A model generated the notes under the pieces. The model was not told the DNA's origin. It was given only the letters and a program-made list of their open reading frames with translations, and made no database searches. This document shows positions 44,329 to 54,067 of a DNA stretch of 64,000 nt, piece by piece; position 1 is the first letter of the stretch, and every line of letters starts with the position of its first letter. The stretch is from Pseudomonas sp. CC6-YY-74 (GTDB lineage: Bacteria; Pseudomonadota; Gammaproteobacteria; Pseudomonadales; Pseudomonadaceae). A program made the translations under genes and the position numbers. The DNA lies in assembly GCF_002025205.1 (NCBI RefSeq), contig NZ_CP019947.1:689501-753500 (forward strand). The letters run 5' to 3'.

Positions 44329-45682
44329 GCGCACCAGTTTCGCCAAGCGGCTGGCCGGCTACAGCGAGGTGGTGAAGCTTCCCAGTCAGCCCGTGGTCGA
44401 AGGACGCTTGCAGCGCATGGTTGGCCTGACCCTGGAGGCCGAGGGGCTGCGCGCCGCTCTCGGCAGCCGCTGCTTGGTGATCAACGATGACAGCTATCAC
44501 CCGGTGCAAGTCGAAGCCGAGGTGATGGGCTTCTCCAACGACAAGAGCTATCTGATGCCGGTTGGCAGCCTGGCCGGCATTGCGCCTGGGGCACGGGTAG
44601 TGCCGATACCGGACAGCGGCCGTTTGCCGATGGGCAAGTCGATGCTCGGCCGGGTGCTCGATGGCACCGGGCGTGCGCTGGACGGCAAGGGCGGGATGAA
44701 GGCCGAAGACTGGGTGCCGATGGATGGGCCGACGATCAACCCGCTGAAACGTCACCCGATCAGCCAGCCACTGGATGTCGGCATCCGCAGCATCAATGGC
44801 CTGCTCACGGTCGGACGCGGCCAGCGTATCGGGCTGTTCGCCGGCACCGGGGTCGGCAAGAGTGTGTTGCTGGGCATGATGACGCGTTTTACCGAGGCCG
44901 ATATCATCGTGGTCGGCCTGATCGGCGAGCGTGGCCGCGAGGTCAAGGAATTCATCGACGAGATCCTCGGTGCCGAAGGCATCAAGCGTTCGGTGGTGGT
45001 TGCCTCGCCCGCAGACGATGCGCCACTGATGCGTCTGCGGGCGGCGATGTATTGCACGCGCATCGCCGAATACTTTCGTGACAAGGGCAAGAACGTCCTG
45101 TTGCTGATGGACTCGTTGACCCGTTTCGCCCAGGCCCAGCGCGAAATCGCCCTGGCCATTGGCGAGCCGCCGGCGACCAAGGGTTACCCGCCGTCGGTAT
45201 TTGCCAAGTTACCCAAATTGGTCGAGCGCGCCGGTAATGCCGAAGAGGGTGGCGGTTCGATCACGGCGTTCTACACGGTCTTGAGTGAAGGCGACGATCA
45301 GCAGGATCCGATTGCCGACGCCGCGCGCGGCGTGCTCGACGGTCACATTGTGCTATCACGGCGTCTGGCCGAGGAGGGCCATTACCCGGCCATCGACATC
45401 GAAGCCTCGATCAGCCGGGTCATGCCGCAAGTGGTGACGAGTGAGCACCAGCGTAGCGCGCAGCGCTTCAAGCAGCTGTGGGCACGCTATCAGCAGAGCC
45501 GCGACCTGATCAGTGTCGGCGCCTATGTGCCCGGTGGCGATGCCGATACCGACCTGGCCATCGCGCGTCAGCCGGCGATGGTCAGATACCTGCGTCAGAG
45601 CCTGGACGAAAGTGAAAGCCTGGAACGCAGCAGTGCGCTGCTGGCGGCGACCTTCAATCCCAATGCCGCGCCGGGGGGCTAA
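44318..45682 (+). CDS. fliI: Flagellar export ATPase FliI
   Basis: A 454-residue F1-beta-like ATPase that helps unfold and deliver export substrates. Walker A AGTGVGKS (175-182), Walker B region [13 protein letters not shown], and the [16 protein letters not shown] block. Start at ATG 44318 ([12 protein letters not shown]), with AGAGGAA upstream and an 11-base overlap with fliH; the frame is open back to 44192 inside fliH. Confidence 0.96.
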   Translation: MRLERTSFAKRLAGYSEVVKLPSQPVVEGRLQRMVGLTLEAEGLRAALGSRCLVINDDSYHPVQVEAEVMGFSNDKSYLMPVGSLAGIAPGARVVPIPDSGRLPMGKSMLGRVLDGTGRALDGKGGMKAEDWVPMDGPTINPLKRHPISQPLDVGIRSINGLLTVGRGQRIGLFAGTGVGKSVLLGMMTRFTEADIIVVGLIGERGREVKEFIDEILGAEGIKRSVVVASPADDAPLMRLRAAMYCTRIAEYFRDKGKNVLLLMDSLTRFAQAQREIALAIGEPPATKGYPPSVFAKLPKLVERAGNAEEGGGSITAFYTVLSEGDDQQDPIADAARGVLDGHIVLSRRLAEEGHYPAIDIEASISRVMPQVVTSEHQRSAQRFKQLWARYQQSRDLISVGAYVPGGDADTDLAIARQPAMVRYLRQSLDESESLERSSALLAATFNPNAAPGG

Positions 45683-46132
45683 GTGTCGACAAGTCGCGCC
45701 GCGCGCCTGGCGCCAGTTATCGTCATGGCCGAGCGTGCCGAACGCGAGGCCGCCATGCAGCTTGGCCACTGTCAGGGGCTGCTGAGCCAGGCTCAGGTCA
45801 AGTTGGGCGAGCTGGAACAGTACCGTGGTGATTATCAGCAACAGTGGATCAGCGAAGGTCAGCGCGGTGTTTCCGGGCAATGGCTGATGAACTATCAGCG
45901 TTTTCTTTCCCAGTTGGAAACCGCCATCGGCCAGCAGCGTCAGACCGTGGCCTGGCATGGCAGCAATCAGGACAAGGTGCGGGTGGTTTGGCAACAGCGT
46001 TATGCGCGCCTGGAAGGTCTGCGCAAGTTGGTTCAGCGTTATCAGGAGGAGGCCCGCCTGAGTGCGGACAAACGCGAGCAAAAACTCCTCGATGAGTTGG
46101 CACAACGCGTGCGCCGGGACGATTCCGCTTGA
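45683..46132 (+). CDS. fliJ: Flagellar export chaperone FliJ
   Basis: A 149-residue coiled-coil protein, the central stalk of the export ATPase. It begins at GTG 45683, directly after the fliI stop. The sequence is Gln/Arg/Leu-rich and helical throughout (LSQLETAIGQQRQTVAWHGS). Last gene of the fliE unit; the next gene is 139 bases on. Confidence 0.92.
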   Translation: MSTSRAARLAPVIVMAERAEREAAMQLGHCQGLLSQAQVKLGELEQYRGDYQQQWISEGQRGVSGQWLMNYQRFLSQLETAIGQQRQTVAWHGSNQDKVRVVWQQRYARLEGLRKLVQRYQEEARLSADKREQKLLDELAQRVRRDDSA

Positions 46133-46271
46133 TTGCCTGTTGCTGCTGGCGCTTGCGAGTGCTACATCTTGATCACACGGATCGTGCATTCAGGCTCGCT
46201 CAGTCGCGATAACCATCGCGCAAGCTTGTCTGGGGTGTGATCGACTGTTTTGTCGGAGAAAGGAGTTCTGT

Positions 46272-46577
46272 ATGGCCATCACCTCGCTGTCCTCGCCTGA
46301 TGGGCAAGAGTTGAGCATTGTGATTCAAGGACGTTTTGATTTCGGCGCGCATCAGGAATTTCGTGACGCCTACGAGCGCGTCAACCTCAGCCCCAAGCGC
46401 TATGTAGTGGACCTCAAGGGCACGACCTATCTGGACAGTTCGGCGCTCGGCATGTTGCTGTTGTTGCGTGATCACGCCGGTGGCGATCACGCGCAAATCC
46501 GTTTGCTCAACTGCAACCCGGATGTGCGCAAGATCCTCGCTATCTCCAACTTCGAACAACTGTTCCAGATCACCTAG
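46272..46577 (+). CDS. hsbA: Anti-sigma factor antagonist HsbA (STAS domain)
   Basis: A 101-residue STAS protein. The phosphorylatable serine is Ser56 in TTYLDSSALGML. In P. aeruginosa HsbA binds FlgM when unphosphorylated and a diguanylate cyclase when phosphorylated, linking swimming and biofilm growth. AAGGAG lies 6 bases before the ATG. Here it heads the hsbA-hsbR-hptB trio between fliJ and fliK, which supports a direct flagellar role. Confidence 0.88.
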   Translation: MAITSLSSPDGQELSIVIQGRFDFGAHQEFRDAYERVNLSPKRYVVDLKGTTYLDSSALGMLLLLRDHAGGDHAQIRLLNCNPDVRKILAISNFEQLFQIT

Positions 46578-46593
46578 CTCGAGTTCCTCAGCC

Positions 46594-48291
46594 ATGCCTG
46601 CGCGTCTATCGATTCTGATCGCCGAGGATAACGCTGCCGACCGTATGCTGTTGTCGACCATCGTCAGCCGTCAGGGCCATCGCAGCCTGACCGCCAGCAA
46701 TGGCCTGGAAGCGGTTGCCTTGTTCGAGCGCGAGCGTCCACAGCTGGTGTTGATGGACGCGCTGATGCCGGTCATGGATGGCTTCGAGGCGGCACGGCAG
46801 ATCAAGCAGATGGCCGGCGAGGAGCTGGTGCCGATCATTTTTCTGACGTCGCTCACCGAAGGCGAAGCGCTGGTGCGCTGTCTGGAGGCGGGCGGCGATG
46901 ACTTTCTTGCCAAACCCTATAACCGGGTGATCCTCGAGGCCAAGATCAACGCCATGGATCGCTTGCGGCGCCTGCAGGATACCGTGCTGCAGCAGCGCGA
47001 CCTGATCGCCCAGCACAACGAGTACCTGCTCAACGAACAGCGCGTGGCCAAGGCGGTGTTCGACAAGGTGGCACATTCCGGTTGTCTCGCTGCGCCGAAT
47101 ATCCGTTACCTGCAATCGCCTTATGCGTTGTTCAACGGCGACCTGCTGCTCGCTGCGTTCAAACCTTCCGGTGGCATGCATGTGCTGCTGGGCGACTTTA
47201 CCGGCCATGGTCTGCCGGCGGCAATCGGCGCCATGCCGCTGGCCGAGGTGTTCTATGGCATGACCGCCAAGGGCTATTCCCTGACGGAGATCCTGCGCGA
47301 GATCAATGCCAAGCTCAAACGCATCCTGCCGCTGGGCGTGTTCTGTTGTGCCACCCTGCTCAATATCAGCTTTCAGCGTCGAGTCGTGGAAGTGTGGAAC
47401 GGCGGTTTGCCGGATGGCTATCTGCTGCGCGCCGACGGCGGCGAGCGAGTGCCCCTGGTGTCGCGACATCTGCCGTTGGGGGTATTGGAGCCGGCAGCGT
47501 TCAATGACCACTACGAGGTTTTCCCGCTCGAGTTGGGTGACCGGGTTTTCCTGCTGTCCGATGGCGTACTGGAAGCCTGCAACCAGCAGGGCGAGCTGTT
47601 TGGCGAGAAACGCCTGCTCAGGGTGTTTGCCGCCAATCGGCAGCCGGCGCAGTTGTTCGCCGATATTCAGCAGGCGTTGCTGCAGTTTCGTGGCGAATTG
47701 CAAGACGATGTCAGTCTGGTCGAAGTCAGTATGGTCGAGGAGAGTAGCCTGAGCCGCGGGCCATTGATCTTCACCGGCAGCGGTCAGCTCAGCCCGCTGG
47801 ATTGGTCGGCGAGTTTCGAGTTCCGTGGCGAGACCCTGCGCCGCTTCAATCCGCTGCCATTCCTGTTGCAATTGCTGCTTGAGGTCGAGGGCTTGCGTCC
47901 CCAGAGCGGCGCGCTCTACAGCGTGCTCGCCGAGCTGTACTCGAATGCCTTGGAGCATGGGGTGCTGGGCCTGGATTCGAGCTTGAAATGCGATGCCGAA
48001 GGCTTCGCCGAGTATTACCTGCAGCGCAGCACCCGCCTGGCTCAGTTACGCGAGGGTTATGTGCGTTTCCATCTGCAACTGGTCCCCGAATCCGGCGGTG
48101 GGCGTTTGACCATAAGGGTCGAAGACAGTGGGTCGGGTTTCGATGGGCAGGCGATTCTGGAACAACAACTGCGTGTTGACCGTCTGTGGGGGCGCGGCCT
48201 GGCCCTGGTTCGCCAGTTGAGCGAGCGCTGTACCTGGCCGGAGGATGGGCAAGGGGTTAGCGTGGAGTTTTCCTGGTTGGCTGGGGCATAA
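46594..48291 (+). CDS. hsbR: Response regulator, phosphatase and kinase HsbR
   Basis: A 565-residue three-part protein: receiver domain with Asp55 (LVLMDALMPVMDG), a PP2C/SpoIIE phosphatase domain (about 170-390; LGDFTGHGLPAAIGAMPLAE, LLSDGVLEACNQ) and an anti-sigma-type HATPase domain (about 430-565; LAELYSNALEHGV, VEDSGSGFD). The family both phosphorylates and dephosphorylates HsbA, with HptB controlling the switch. ATG 46594 lies 16 bases after hsbA and has only a weak ribosome site, so coupling to hsbA is likely. Confidence 0.9.
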   Translation: MPARLSILIAEDNAADRMLLSTIVSRQGHRSLTASNGLEAVALFERERPQLVLMDALMPVMDGFEAARQIKQMAGEELVPIIFLTSLTEGEALVRCLEAGGDDFLAKPYNRVILEAKINAMDRLRRLQDTVLQQRDLIAQHNEYLLNEQRVAKAVFDKVAHSGCLAAPNIRYLQSPYALFNGDLLLAAFKPSGGMHVLLGDFTGHGLPAAIGAMPLAEVFYGMTAKGYSLTEILREINAKLKRILPLGVFCCATLLNISFQRRVVEVWNGGLPDGYLLRADGGERVPLVSRHLPLGVLEPAAFNDHYEVFPLELGDRVFLLSDGVLEACNQQGELFGEKRLLRVFAANRQPAQLFADIQQALLQFRGELQDDVSLVEVSMVEESSLSRGPLIFTGSGQLSPLDWSASFEFRGETLRRFNPLPFLLQLLLEVEGLRPQSGALYSVLAELYSNALEHGVLGLDSSLKCDAEGFAEYYLQRSTRLAQLREGYVRFHLQLVPESGGGRLTIRVEDSGSGFDGQAILEQQLRVDRLWGRGLALVRQLSERCTWPEDGQGVSVEFSWLAGA

Positions 48292-48321
48292 TCCCGCGCC
48301 TGATGATCAGGAAGCGAGCAG

Positions 48322-48675
48322 ATGTCAGGTATTCATCTCGATAGCGCCGTACTGGCTGCGTTGCAGGATGTCATGGAGGATGAGTATCCGGTGTTGCTGG
48401 ATACCTATCTGACCGATTCCGAAGAGCGTCTGCGCTTGTTGCGGCAGGCCATGCGTGAGGCTGACGCGCAGGGCTTGCGTCTGGCGGCGCACAGCTTCAA
48501 AGGCAGTTGCAGCAACATGGGCGCGGCCATGCTTGCCAGCTTGTGCGCGGAACTGGAAGAGGTTGGTCGGCGCGATTTGCTGGCTGAAGCCCCTGCGCTG
48601 ATCGAGCAGGTCGAACGTGAATTTGCCATCGTGCGCATTTTGTTCAAGTCCGAGCGCCAGCGTTATCGGGCATGA
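48322..48675 (+). CDS. hptB: Histidine phosphotransfer protein HptB
   Basis: A 117-residue four-helix Hpt protein with the phospho-histidine His57 in RLAAHSFKGSCSNMGA. It takes phosphate from hybrid sensors and passes it to HsbR. AGGA lies 9 bases before the ATG. Position right after hsbR matches the known partnership. Confidence 0.9.
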   Translation: MSGIHLDSAVLAALQDVMEDEYPVLLDTYLTDSEERLRLLRQAMREADAQGLRLAAHSFKGSCSNMGAAMLASLCAELEEVGRRDLLAEAPALIEQVEREFAIVRILFKSERQRYRA

Positions 48676-48765
48676 AAGGGCGTTGGATCGGCCAGGTCTC
48701 CAGGGGGTGGTGGGCTGGCCTGGATGGCGAGGCACGAATTCCCATTCTCCAGCTTGTCGCCAACT

Positions 48766-48781
48766 TGGCCCGGCCTTTGCT
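48766..48781 (+). promoter_or_regulatory. Sigma-54 promoter of fliK
   Basis: TGGCCCGGCCTTTGCT, GG and GC 12 apart, one mismatch (C for A) in the -24 block. Predicted start about 28 bases before the fliK ATG. Confidence 0.82.
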
Positions 48782-48819
48782 AATGCTATGGCACGACCCC
48801 ATTTGAATGGAGAATGCCC

Positions 48820-50091
48820 ATGGCCGTCGCCACCGATCCGCTCCTCCGGTCGGCACCGCAAATAAAGCCGAAAGCTTCTGCGGGCAAAGCCCCGGAGAAA
48901 CCGGCCGAGCCCCGCAAGAACGAGGCTTCCAGTTTTGCCCAGGTGTATGCCAAGGAGCGCCAGGCGAAAGCAGCAGAACGTAGCGATGCGTCTGCCAAGC
49001 CCCATCGCCCAGCCCAATCCGAGACGCAGGATGCGCAGAGCCCGCAAGGCCCAGAGGCTACGGCTGTCGCTCAGCAGCCGGAGTTTGCCGATAGCGGCAA
49101 GCTTTTGCCGAGCGCTGCAGGCGTGGATGATCCCGAGCCATTGCTGGCGCTGGGTACACTCGCTCAGCAGCCAGCCGATAGCGACGCGGAAGATCTCGGG
49201 CTCGGCCTCGACCTCGAACTTGCCGGTGAGCCGCAGCCGATGATGACGACCGCTCTGCCGGTTGCCTGGCCGACCCAGTTGTCGGCGGCGAACGCCGATC
49301 CCGAGCTGGATGCGCTGGATCAACTGCCGGCCGTGCGTATGGCCCTTGAGTTGGGGGCTAAAGCCAAGGCCGCAGTGGCCGAGCAGAGCGCGCCCGGCAG
49401 TGTGGCTGCGCAAACGGCGCAGAGCGCCGGGCAAAGCTTTGCCAGTGCCATCGCGGCCATGGGCGCTGAACAAGCAGAGCCAGAGGCCGATCTGGCGTCG
49501 CTCGAGCTTACTGCCGAGGGTTTGCAGGCGCTCAAAGAGAGCGCCGCCGACACTCGGCCGGAGAACTTCGTCGCCAGGCTCAGTGCGCTGAGTCAGGCGG
49601 TTGCTCAGCAGACCACGCAAGCTCCCCGCGCCGGACTGATGGCCGGCCAGCCGGTACCCATGCACCAGGCCGGTTGGAGCGAGGCGGTAGTGGATCGGGT
49701 GATGTTGCTCTCCAGCCAGAACCTCAAGTCCGCCGAGATTCAGCTCGATCCGGCCGAACTGGGGCGCCTGGAAGTGCGCATCAGCGTGAATCAGGAGCAG
49801 ACCCAGGTGACCTTCGCCAGCGCCAATGCCGGGGTTCGTGAGGCCCTGGAAGGGCAGATGCACCGTTTGCGTGAGATGTTCACCCAGCAAGGCATGAACC
49901 TGCTCGACGTGAACGTTTCCGATCAGTCGCTCAACCGCGGTTGGCAGGGGCAGGGCGGCGATGGCAGAGGGCGTGGCGAGGCGGGTAATGAGCGGCTGGG
50001 TGGTGCTGACGAGGCCCATGCGGCCCTTGACGTAGAACTCAAAAGCAGCCTACCCGACAGTGGGCGTGGCATGGTCGATTACTACGCTTAA
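48820..50091 (+). CDS. fliK: Hook-length control protein FliK
   Basis: A 423-residue molecular ruler. The first 300 residues are Ala/Gln/Glu-rich and disordered; the C-terminal domain (about 310-390) holds the conserved LDPAELGRLEVRISVNQEQT and LREMFTQQGMNLLDVNVSDQ that switch FlhB specificity. I choose ATG 48820 (MAVATDP), with GGAGA 6 bases upstream; ATG 48814 abuts that site. Confidence 0.92.
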   Translation: MAVATDPLLRSAPQIKPKASAGKAPEKPAEPRKNEASSFAQVYAKERQAKAAERSDASAKPHRPAQSETQDAQSPQGPEATAVAQQPEFADSGKLLPSAAGVDDPEPLLALGTLAQQPADSDAEDLGLGLDLELAGEPQPMMTTALPVAWPTQLSAANADPELDALDQLPAVRMALELGAKAKAAVAEQSAPGSVAAQTAQSAGQSFASAIAAMGAEQAEPEADLASLELTAEGLQALKESAADTRPENFVARLSALSQAVAQQTTQAPRAGLMAGQPVPMHQAGWSEAVVDRVMLLSSQNLKSAEIQLDPAELGRLEVRISVNQEQTQVTFASANAGVREALEGQMHRLREMFTQQGMNLLDVNVSDQSLNRGWQGQGGDGRGRGEAGNERLGGADEAHAALDVELKSSLPDSGRGMVDYYA

Positions 50092-50379
50092 GCGATCGTT
50101 GAAAAACACTGCATCCAGGCCCGCTGCGTCACTGCGGCCAGTGGGGCTGCGGTAAAGGCTGGCAACTCGGCAGGTCGGTGTTGTTCGCAGTGCGCGCAAC
50201 CCACTCACGCCCGACTCCGCAATGGGCTCGGGCGTGGTCGTTTTTGGGTGACAGCAAGAGGCGGGACTGGTATACCCGCTGGCCATCGTTGAGTCGAGCC
50301 TCGATCGCGCATGCTGTCGCGCTATGTGTCCGGGGGTTGCGCGTAACCGGGGTCTGGCGAGCTGCAGATGTTTGTAAGC
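50092..50379. other. Intergenic region between fliK and fliL
   Basis: About 290 bases with a terminator-like hairpin at 50206 and no credible gene. It leads into the fliL promoter. Confidence 0.6.
50206..50246 (+). terminator. Terminator after fliK
   Basis: A 9-bp perfect stem (CACGCCCGA / TCGGGCGTG) with a 13-base loop, followed by GTCGTTTTT, 115 bases after the fliK stop. Confidence 0.75.
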
Positions 50380-50395
50380 TGGCATAACACTTGCT
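50380..50395 (+). promoter_or_regulatory. Sigma-54 promoter of fliLMNOPQR-flhB
   Basis: TGGCATAACACTTGCT, GG and GC 12 apart, good match at both blocks. Predicted start about 40 bases before the fliL ATG. Confidence 0.87.
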
Positions 50396-50445
50396 CACAA
50401 CCCTTTGAACACGGATTGAACTCCGATTAGTGACGGATAATTGGC

Positions 50446-50967
50446 ATGGCTAAGAAAGACGCGGAGCAAGACTCGGTAAGCACCGAGGCGAAACCGGCCG
50501 GTAAGTTGAAGCTCATCATCATGATTGTCGTGCCCTTGCTCCTGGCTGTGGGATTGTCGGTGGGCGGCACCTGGTTTTTCCTCAACAAGGGGGCGGCCAA
50601 GAGTGACGTCGAGGCTGAGTCCGCAGAGCCTGCGGTGCCCGTCAAACAAGTGGCAATCTACGAAGAATTGCTGCCGGCGTTCGTGGTCAACTTCACCCAT
50701 AACGGTCGGGCGCGCTACATGCAGGTTAGTATTGCCTTGCTGGTGCGTGACCAGGCAGCGCTCGATGCGCTCAAGGTGCATATGCCGGTGCTGCGCAACC
50801 GTCTGGTGATGTTGTTCTCCAACCAGGACTTCGAGTCGTTGATCACGCCGGTAGGCAAGGAAATGCTGCGCCAGCAGGCTACGGCCAGCGTGCAGGAGTT
50901 GGCGCAGAAGGAGACGGGCAAATTGACCGTCGAGCAAGTGCTGTTCACCAACCTAGTGCTGCAATAG
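50446..50967 (+). CDS. fliL: Flagellar basal body-associated protein FliL
   Basis: A 173-residue inner-membrane protein with one N-terminal membrane segment (IIMIVVPLLLAVGLSVGGTW) and a periplasmic stator-associated domain (YEELLPAFVVNFTHNGRARY). It stabilises stators around the motor. First gene of a long operon; fliM follows after 13 bases. Confidence 0.94.
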   Translation: MAKKDAEQDSVSTEAKPAGKLKLIIMIVVPLLLAVGLSVGGTWFFLNKGAAKSDVEAESAEPAVPVKQVAIYEELLPAFVVNFTHNGRARYMQVSIALLVRDQAALDALKVHMPVLRNRLVMLFSNQDFESLITPVGKEMLRQQATASVQELAQKETGKLTVEQVLFTNLVLQ

Positions 50968-50980
50968 CCGGGAGCTTCGC

Positions 50981-51952
50981 ATGGCTGTGCAAGACCTGCT
51001 GTCCCAGGATGAAATCGATGCGCTGCTGCACGGCGTCGATGACGGGCTGGTCGATGCCGAGGACGAAGTCGAGCCGGGAAGCGTCAAACAATATGACCTG
51101 ACCAGCCAGGACCGCATCGTCCGTGGGCGCATGCCGACCCTGGAAATGATCAACGAACGCTTTGCCCGCTACACCCGCATCAGCATGTTCAATCTGCTGC
51201 GTCGTTCGGCGGATGTGGCGGTGGGTGGGGTGCAGGTGATGAAGTTCGGCGAGTACGTGCATTCGCTGTACGTGCCGACCAGCCTCAATCTGGTCAAGAT
51301 GAAGCCGTTGCGTGGCACCGGTCTGTTCATCCTCGATGCCAAGCTGGTGTTCAAGCTGGTCGACAATTTTTTCGGTGGCGATGGCCGGCATGCCAAGATC
51401 GAGGGGCGCGAATTCACCCCCACCGAGCTGCGCGTGGTGCGCATGGTGCTCGACCAGGCGTTTATCGACCTCAAGGAAGCCTGGCAAGCGGTCATGGATA
51501 TCAACTTCGAGTACGTCAACTCGGAGGTCAATCCGGCCCTGGCCAACATCGTCAGCCCCAGCGAAGTGATTGTGGTGTCGACCTTTCATATCGAACTGGA
51601 CGGCGGTGGCGGCGACCTGCACATCACCATGCCCTATTCGATGATCGAACCAATCCGCGAGATGCTCGATGCCGGTTTCCAGTCCGACGTCGACGATCAG
51701 GACGAGCGCTGGATCAAGTCCCTGCGCGAAGACATTCTCGACGTCAGCGTGCCGCTCGGCGCCACGATAGCCAAGCGCCAACTGAGGCTGCGCGACATCC
51801 TGCACATGCAGCCGGGCGATGTGATCCCGGTGGATATACCCGATAACGTAATCCTGCGCGCCAATGGCGTACCGACCTTCAAGGTCAAGCTTGGCGCACA
51901 CAAAGGCAACCTGGCGCTGCAAGTGCTAGAGCCCATCGGCCGCCTGCGCTGA
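50981..51952 (+). CDS. fliM: Motor switch protein FliM
   Basis: A 323-residue C-ring protein. The N-terminal CheY-P docking motif LSQDEIDALLHG is intact, followed by the CheC-like middle domain and the C-terminal SpoA domain (LRLRDILHMQPGDVIPVDIP). GGGAG precedes the ATG. Confidence 0.97.
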   Translation: MAVQDLLSQDEIDALLHGVDDGLVDAEDEVEPGSVKQYDLTSQDRIVRGRMPTLEMINERFARYTRISMFNLLRRSADVAVGGVQVMKFGEYVHSLYVPTSLNLVKMKPLRGTGLFILDAKLVFKLVDNFFGGDGRHAKIEGREFTPTELRVVRMVLDQAFIDLKEAWQAVMDINFEYVNSEVNPALANIVSPSEVIVVSTFHIELDGGGGDLHITMPYSMIEPIREMLDAGFQSDVDDQDERWIKSLREDILDVSVPLGATIAKRQLRLRDILHMQPGDVIPVDIPDNVILRANGVPTFKVKLGAHKGNLALQVLEPIGRLR

Positions 51953-52014
51953 CAGGGTGTTATTAAACCGCACTGCGCTCGCCCAATCCGCTACCAGCCC
52001 GCCGAGGACACACG

Positions 52015-52485
52015 ATGGCAGACGAAAATGAAAACACCTCCCCCGAGGAGCAGGCGCTGGCCGACGAGTGGGCAGCCGCCTTGTCCGAGTCCGGCGACGA
52101 CGCCAATCAGGATGATATCGATGCCATGCTCGCCGTCGGTGGAGCGGCTGCGCCGGCTCCGCCACGTGCACCCATGGAAGAATTCGGCAGCGTGCCCAAG
52201 GGTAATCTGTCCGTCAGCCTGGATGGGCCGAATCTCGATGTGATCCTCGATATTCCGGTGTCGATCTCCATGGAAGTCGGCAACACCGATATCACCATTC
52301 GCAACCTGTTGCAGCTCAACCAGGGTTCGGTGATCGAACTCGATCGTCTCGCTGGCGAGCCGTTGGACGTGCTGGTCAACGGCACCCTGATTGCTCATGG
52401 CGAAGTGGTGGTGGTCAACGAGAAGTTCGGCATCCGCCTGACCGACGTGATCAGCCCCAGCGAACGGATCAAGAAACTGCGTTAA
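52015..52485 (+). CDS. fliN: Motor switch protein FliN
   Basis: A 156-residue C-ring protein. An acidic, disordered N-terminal 60 residues precede the SpoA domain (LDVILDIPVSISMEVGNTDI, LAGEPLDVLVNGTLIAHGEV). Its stop overlaps the fliO ATG by one base. Confidence 0.96.
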   Translation: MADENENTSPEEQALADEWAAALSESGDDANQDDIDAMLAVGGAAAPAPPRAPMEEFGSVPKGNLSVSLDGPNLDVILDIPVSISMEVGNTDITIRNLLQLNQGSVIELDRLAGEPLDVLVNGTLIAHGEVVVVNEKFGIRLTDVISPSERIKKLR

Positions 52486-52937
52486 TGCACCGACAGAGCC
52501 CGCTCATGTACAGACTTTCAGGCGTTACCTTGCTCCTGCCGTTCACCGCCCTGGCCGCCGAGCCGGCAGCGCAAGCGGCCATACCCATGGCCGGCAGCGG
52601 CATCACCGGGCAGCTGCTGCAGTTGTTGCTGGGCCTGTTGCTGGTGGTTGGCCTGATTTTTCTGCTGGCCTGGCTGATGCGCCGGGTGCAGCAGCTAGGC
52701 CCGCGCGGCGGCCAGGTGATCAAGATAGTCGCCAGTCAGGCGCTCGGTCCGCGCGATCGACTGGTGCTGGTGCAGGTGGGCGGCGAACAGCTACTTCTCG
52801 GCCTGACGCCGGGACGCATCGCGCCCCTGCATGTGCTGAAAGAGCCGGTGCACTTGCCTGACGGCGAGCCGGCCTCGACCGAGTTCGCCCAGCGCCTGAT
52901 GGAGCTGTTGGGCAAGGACCAGAAGGACAAGTCTTGA
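52485..52937 (+). CDS. fliO: Export gate assembly protein FliO
   Basis: A 150-residue protein with one strong membrane segment ([20 protein letters not shown], near residues 44-64) and a cytoplasmic tail with [14 protein letters not shown]. It helps FliP assemble. ATG 52485 overlaps the fliN stop; ATG 52506 (MYRLSG) is a plausible alternative. The first hydrophobic stretch ([15 protein letters not shown]) looks like a signal peptide. Confidence 0.92.
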   Translation: MHRQSPLMYRLSGVTLLLPFTALAAEPAAQAAIPMAGSGITGQLLQLLLGLLLVVGLIFLLAWLMRRVQQLGPRGGQVIKIVASQALGPRDRLVLVQVGGEQLLLGLTPGRIAPLHVLKEPVHLPDGEPASTEFAQRLMELLGKDQKDKS

Positions 52938-53692
52938 TGAGCGCGTTGCGCCTGCTGTTGGTTCTGCTGTTCACCCTGGTCGCGCCCGTGGTGTTTGCCG
53001 CCGACAATCCGCTGTCGATTTCGGCGATTACCCTGAGCACCGACGCCGCAGGCCAGCAGGAGTACTCGGTCAGCCTGCAGATCCTGTTGATCATGACGGC
53101 GCTGAGTTTCATTCCGGCCTTCCTGATGCTGATGACCAGTTTCACTCGCATCATTATCGTCTTCTCGATCCTGCGTCAGGCCCTGGGCCTGCAGCAGACG
53201 CCGTCCAATCAGATTCTCATCGGCCTGGCGCTGTTTCTGACCCTGTTCATCATGGCGCCGGTGTTCGAACAGATTAATAACGATGCCTTGCAGCCTTATC
53301 TCAACGAGCAATTGCCCGCCCAGGAGGCGATTGCCAAGGCCGAGGGGCCAATCAAGAACTTCATGCTGGCGCAGACCCGCGAAAGCGATCTGGAGCTGTT
53401 CATGCGCCTGTCCAAGCGTACCGATATCGCCAGCCCGGAAGATGCGCCGCTGGTTATCCTGGTGCCGGCGTTCGTGACCTCCGAGCTGAAAACGGCGTTC
53501 CAGATTGGCTTCATGATCTTCATCCCGTTCCTGGTGATCGATCTGGTGGTGGCCAGTATCCTCATGGCCATGGGTATGATGATGCTCTCGCCGCTGATTA
53601 TTTCCCTGCCGTTCAAGATCATGCTGTTCGTCTTGATCGATGGCTGGGCGTTGATCATGGGCACCCTCGCCGCCAGCTTCGGAGGGATCTAG
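52937..53692 (+). CDS. fliP: Export gate protein FliP
   Basis: A 251-residue gate subunit with a signal peptide ([20 protein letters not shown]) and four membrane segments; [20 protein letters not shown] and [20 protein letters not shown] are the family blocks. ATG 52937 overlaps the fliO stop (TGATG). Confidence 0.96.
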   Translation: MSALRLLLVLLFTLVAPVVFAADNPLSISAITLSTDAAGQQEYSVSLQILLIMTALSFIPAFLMLMTSFTRIIIVFSILRQALGLQQTPSNQILIGLALFLTLFIMAPVFEQINNDALQPYLNEQLPAQEAIAKAEGPIKNFMLAQTRESDLELFMRLSKRTDIASPEDAPLVILVPAFVTSELKTAFQIGFMIFIPFLVIDLVVASILMAMGMMMLSPLIISLPFKIMLFVLIDGWALIMGTLAASFGGI

Positions 53693-53694
53693 GC

Positions 53695-53964
53695 ATGACG
53701 CCCGAGGTCGCCGTCGACCTGTTTCGCGAGGCGCTGTGGCTGACCGCCACCATAGTCGCGATCATCGTCGTGCCCAGCCTGCTGGTCGGCTTGATGGTCG
53801 CCATGTTCCAGGCCGCCACCCAGATCAACGAACAGACCCTGAGCTTTCTGCCGCGCCTGCTGGTGATCCTGGTTACCCTGATCGTCGCCGGGCCCTGGCT
53901 GGCCCAGCGGATGATCGAGTACATGCAGAACTTGATCATGAATATTCCGCTGTTGATCGGCTGA
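53695..53964 (+). CDS. fliQ: Export gate protein FliQ
   Basis: An 89-residue two-helix membrane protein (ALWLTATIVAIIVVPSLLVG and LLVILVTLIVAGPWLAQRMI) that packs around FliP/FliR. Two bases separate it from fliP. Confidence 0.96.
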   Translation: MTPEVAVDLFREALWLTATIVAIIVVPSLLVGLMVAMFQAATQINEQTLSFLPRLLVILVTLIVAGPWLAQRMIEYMQNLIMNIPLLIG

Positions 53965-54067
53965 ACGCCCATGCATACCTCTACTGCGTGCCAGCGTGCA
54001 GCCGTACAGAGTCGCTCCCGGCGAATCTGCGGGCAGTACTCGCCACAAATTATCCACGGACGTTGAC

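Noticed and set aside
54050..54058. DnaA-box-like TTATCCACG in the fliQ-fliR gap
   Set aside because: A single imperfect match with no cluster, no AT-rich unwinding region and no origin genes.
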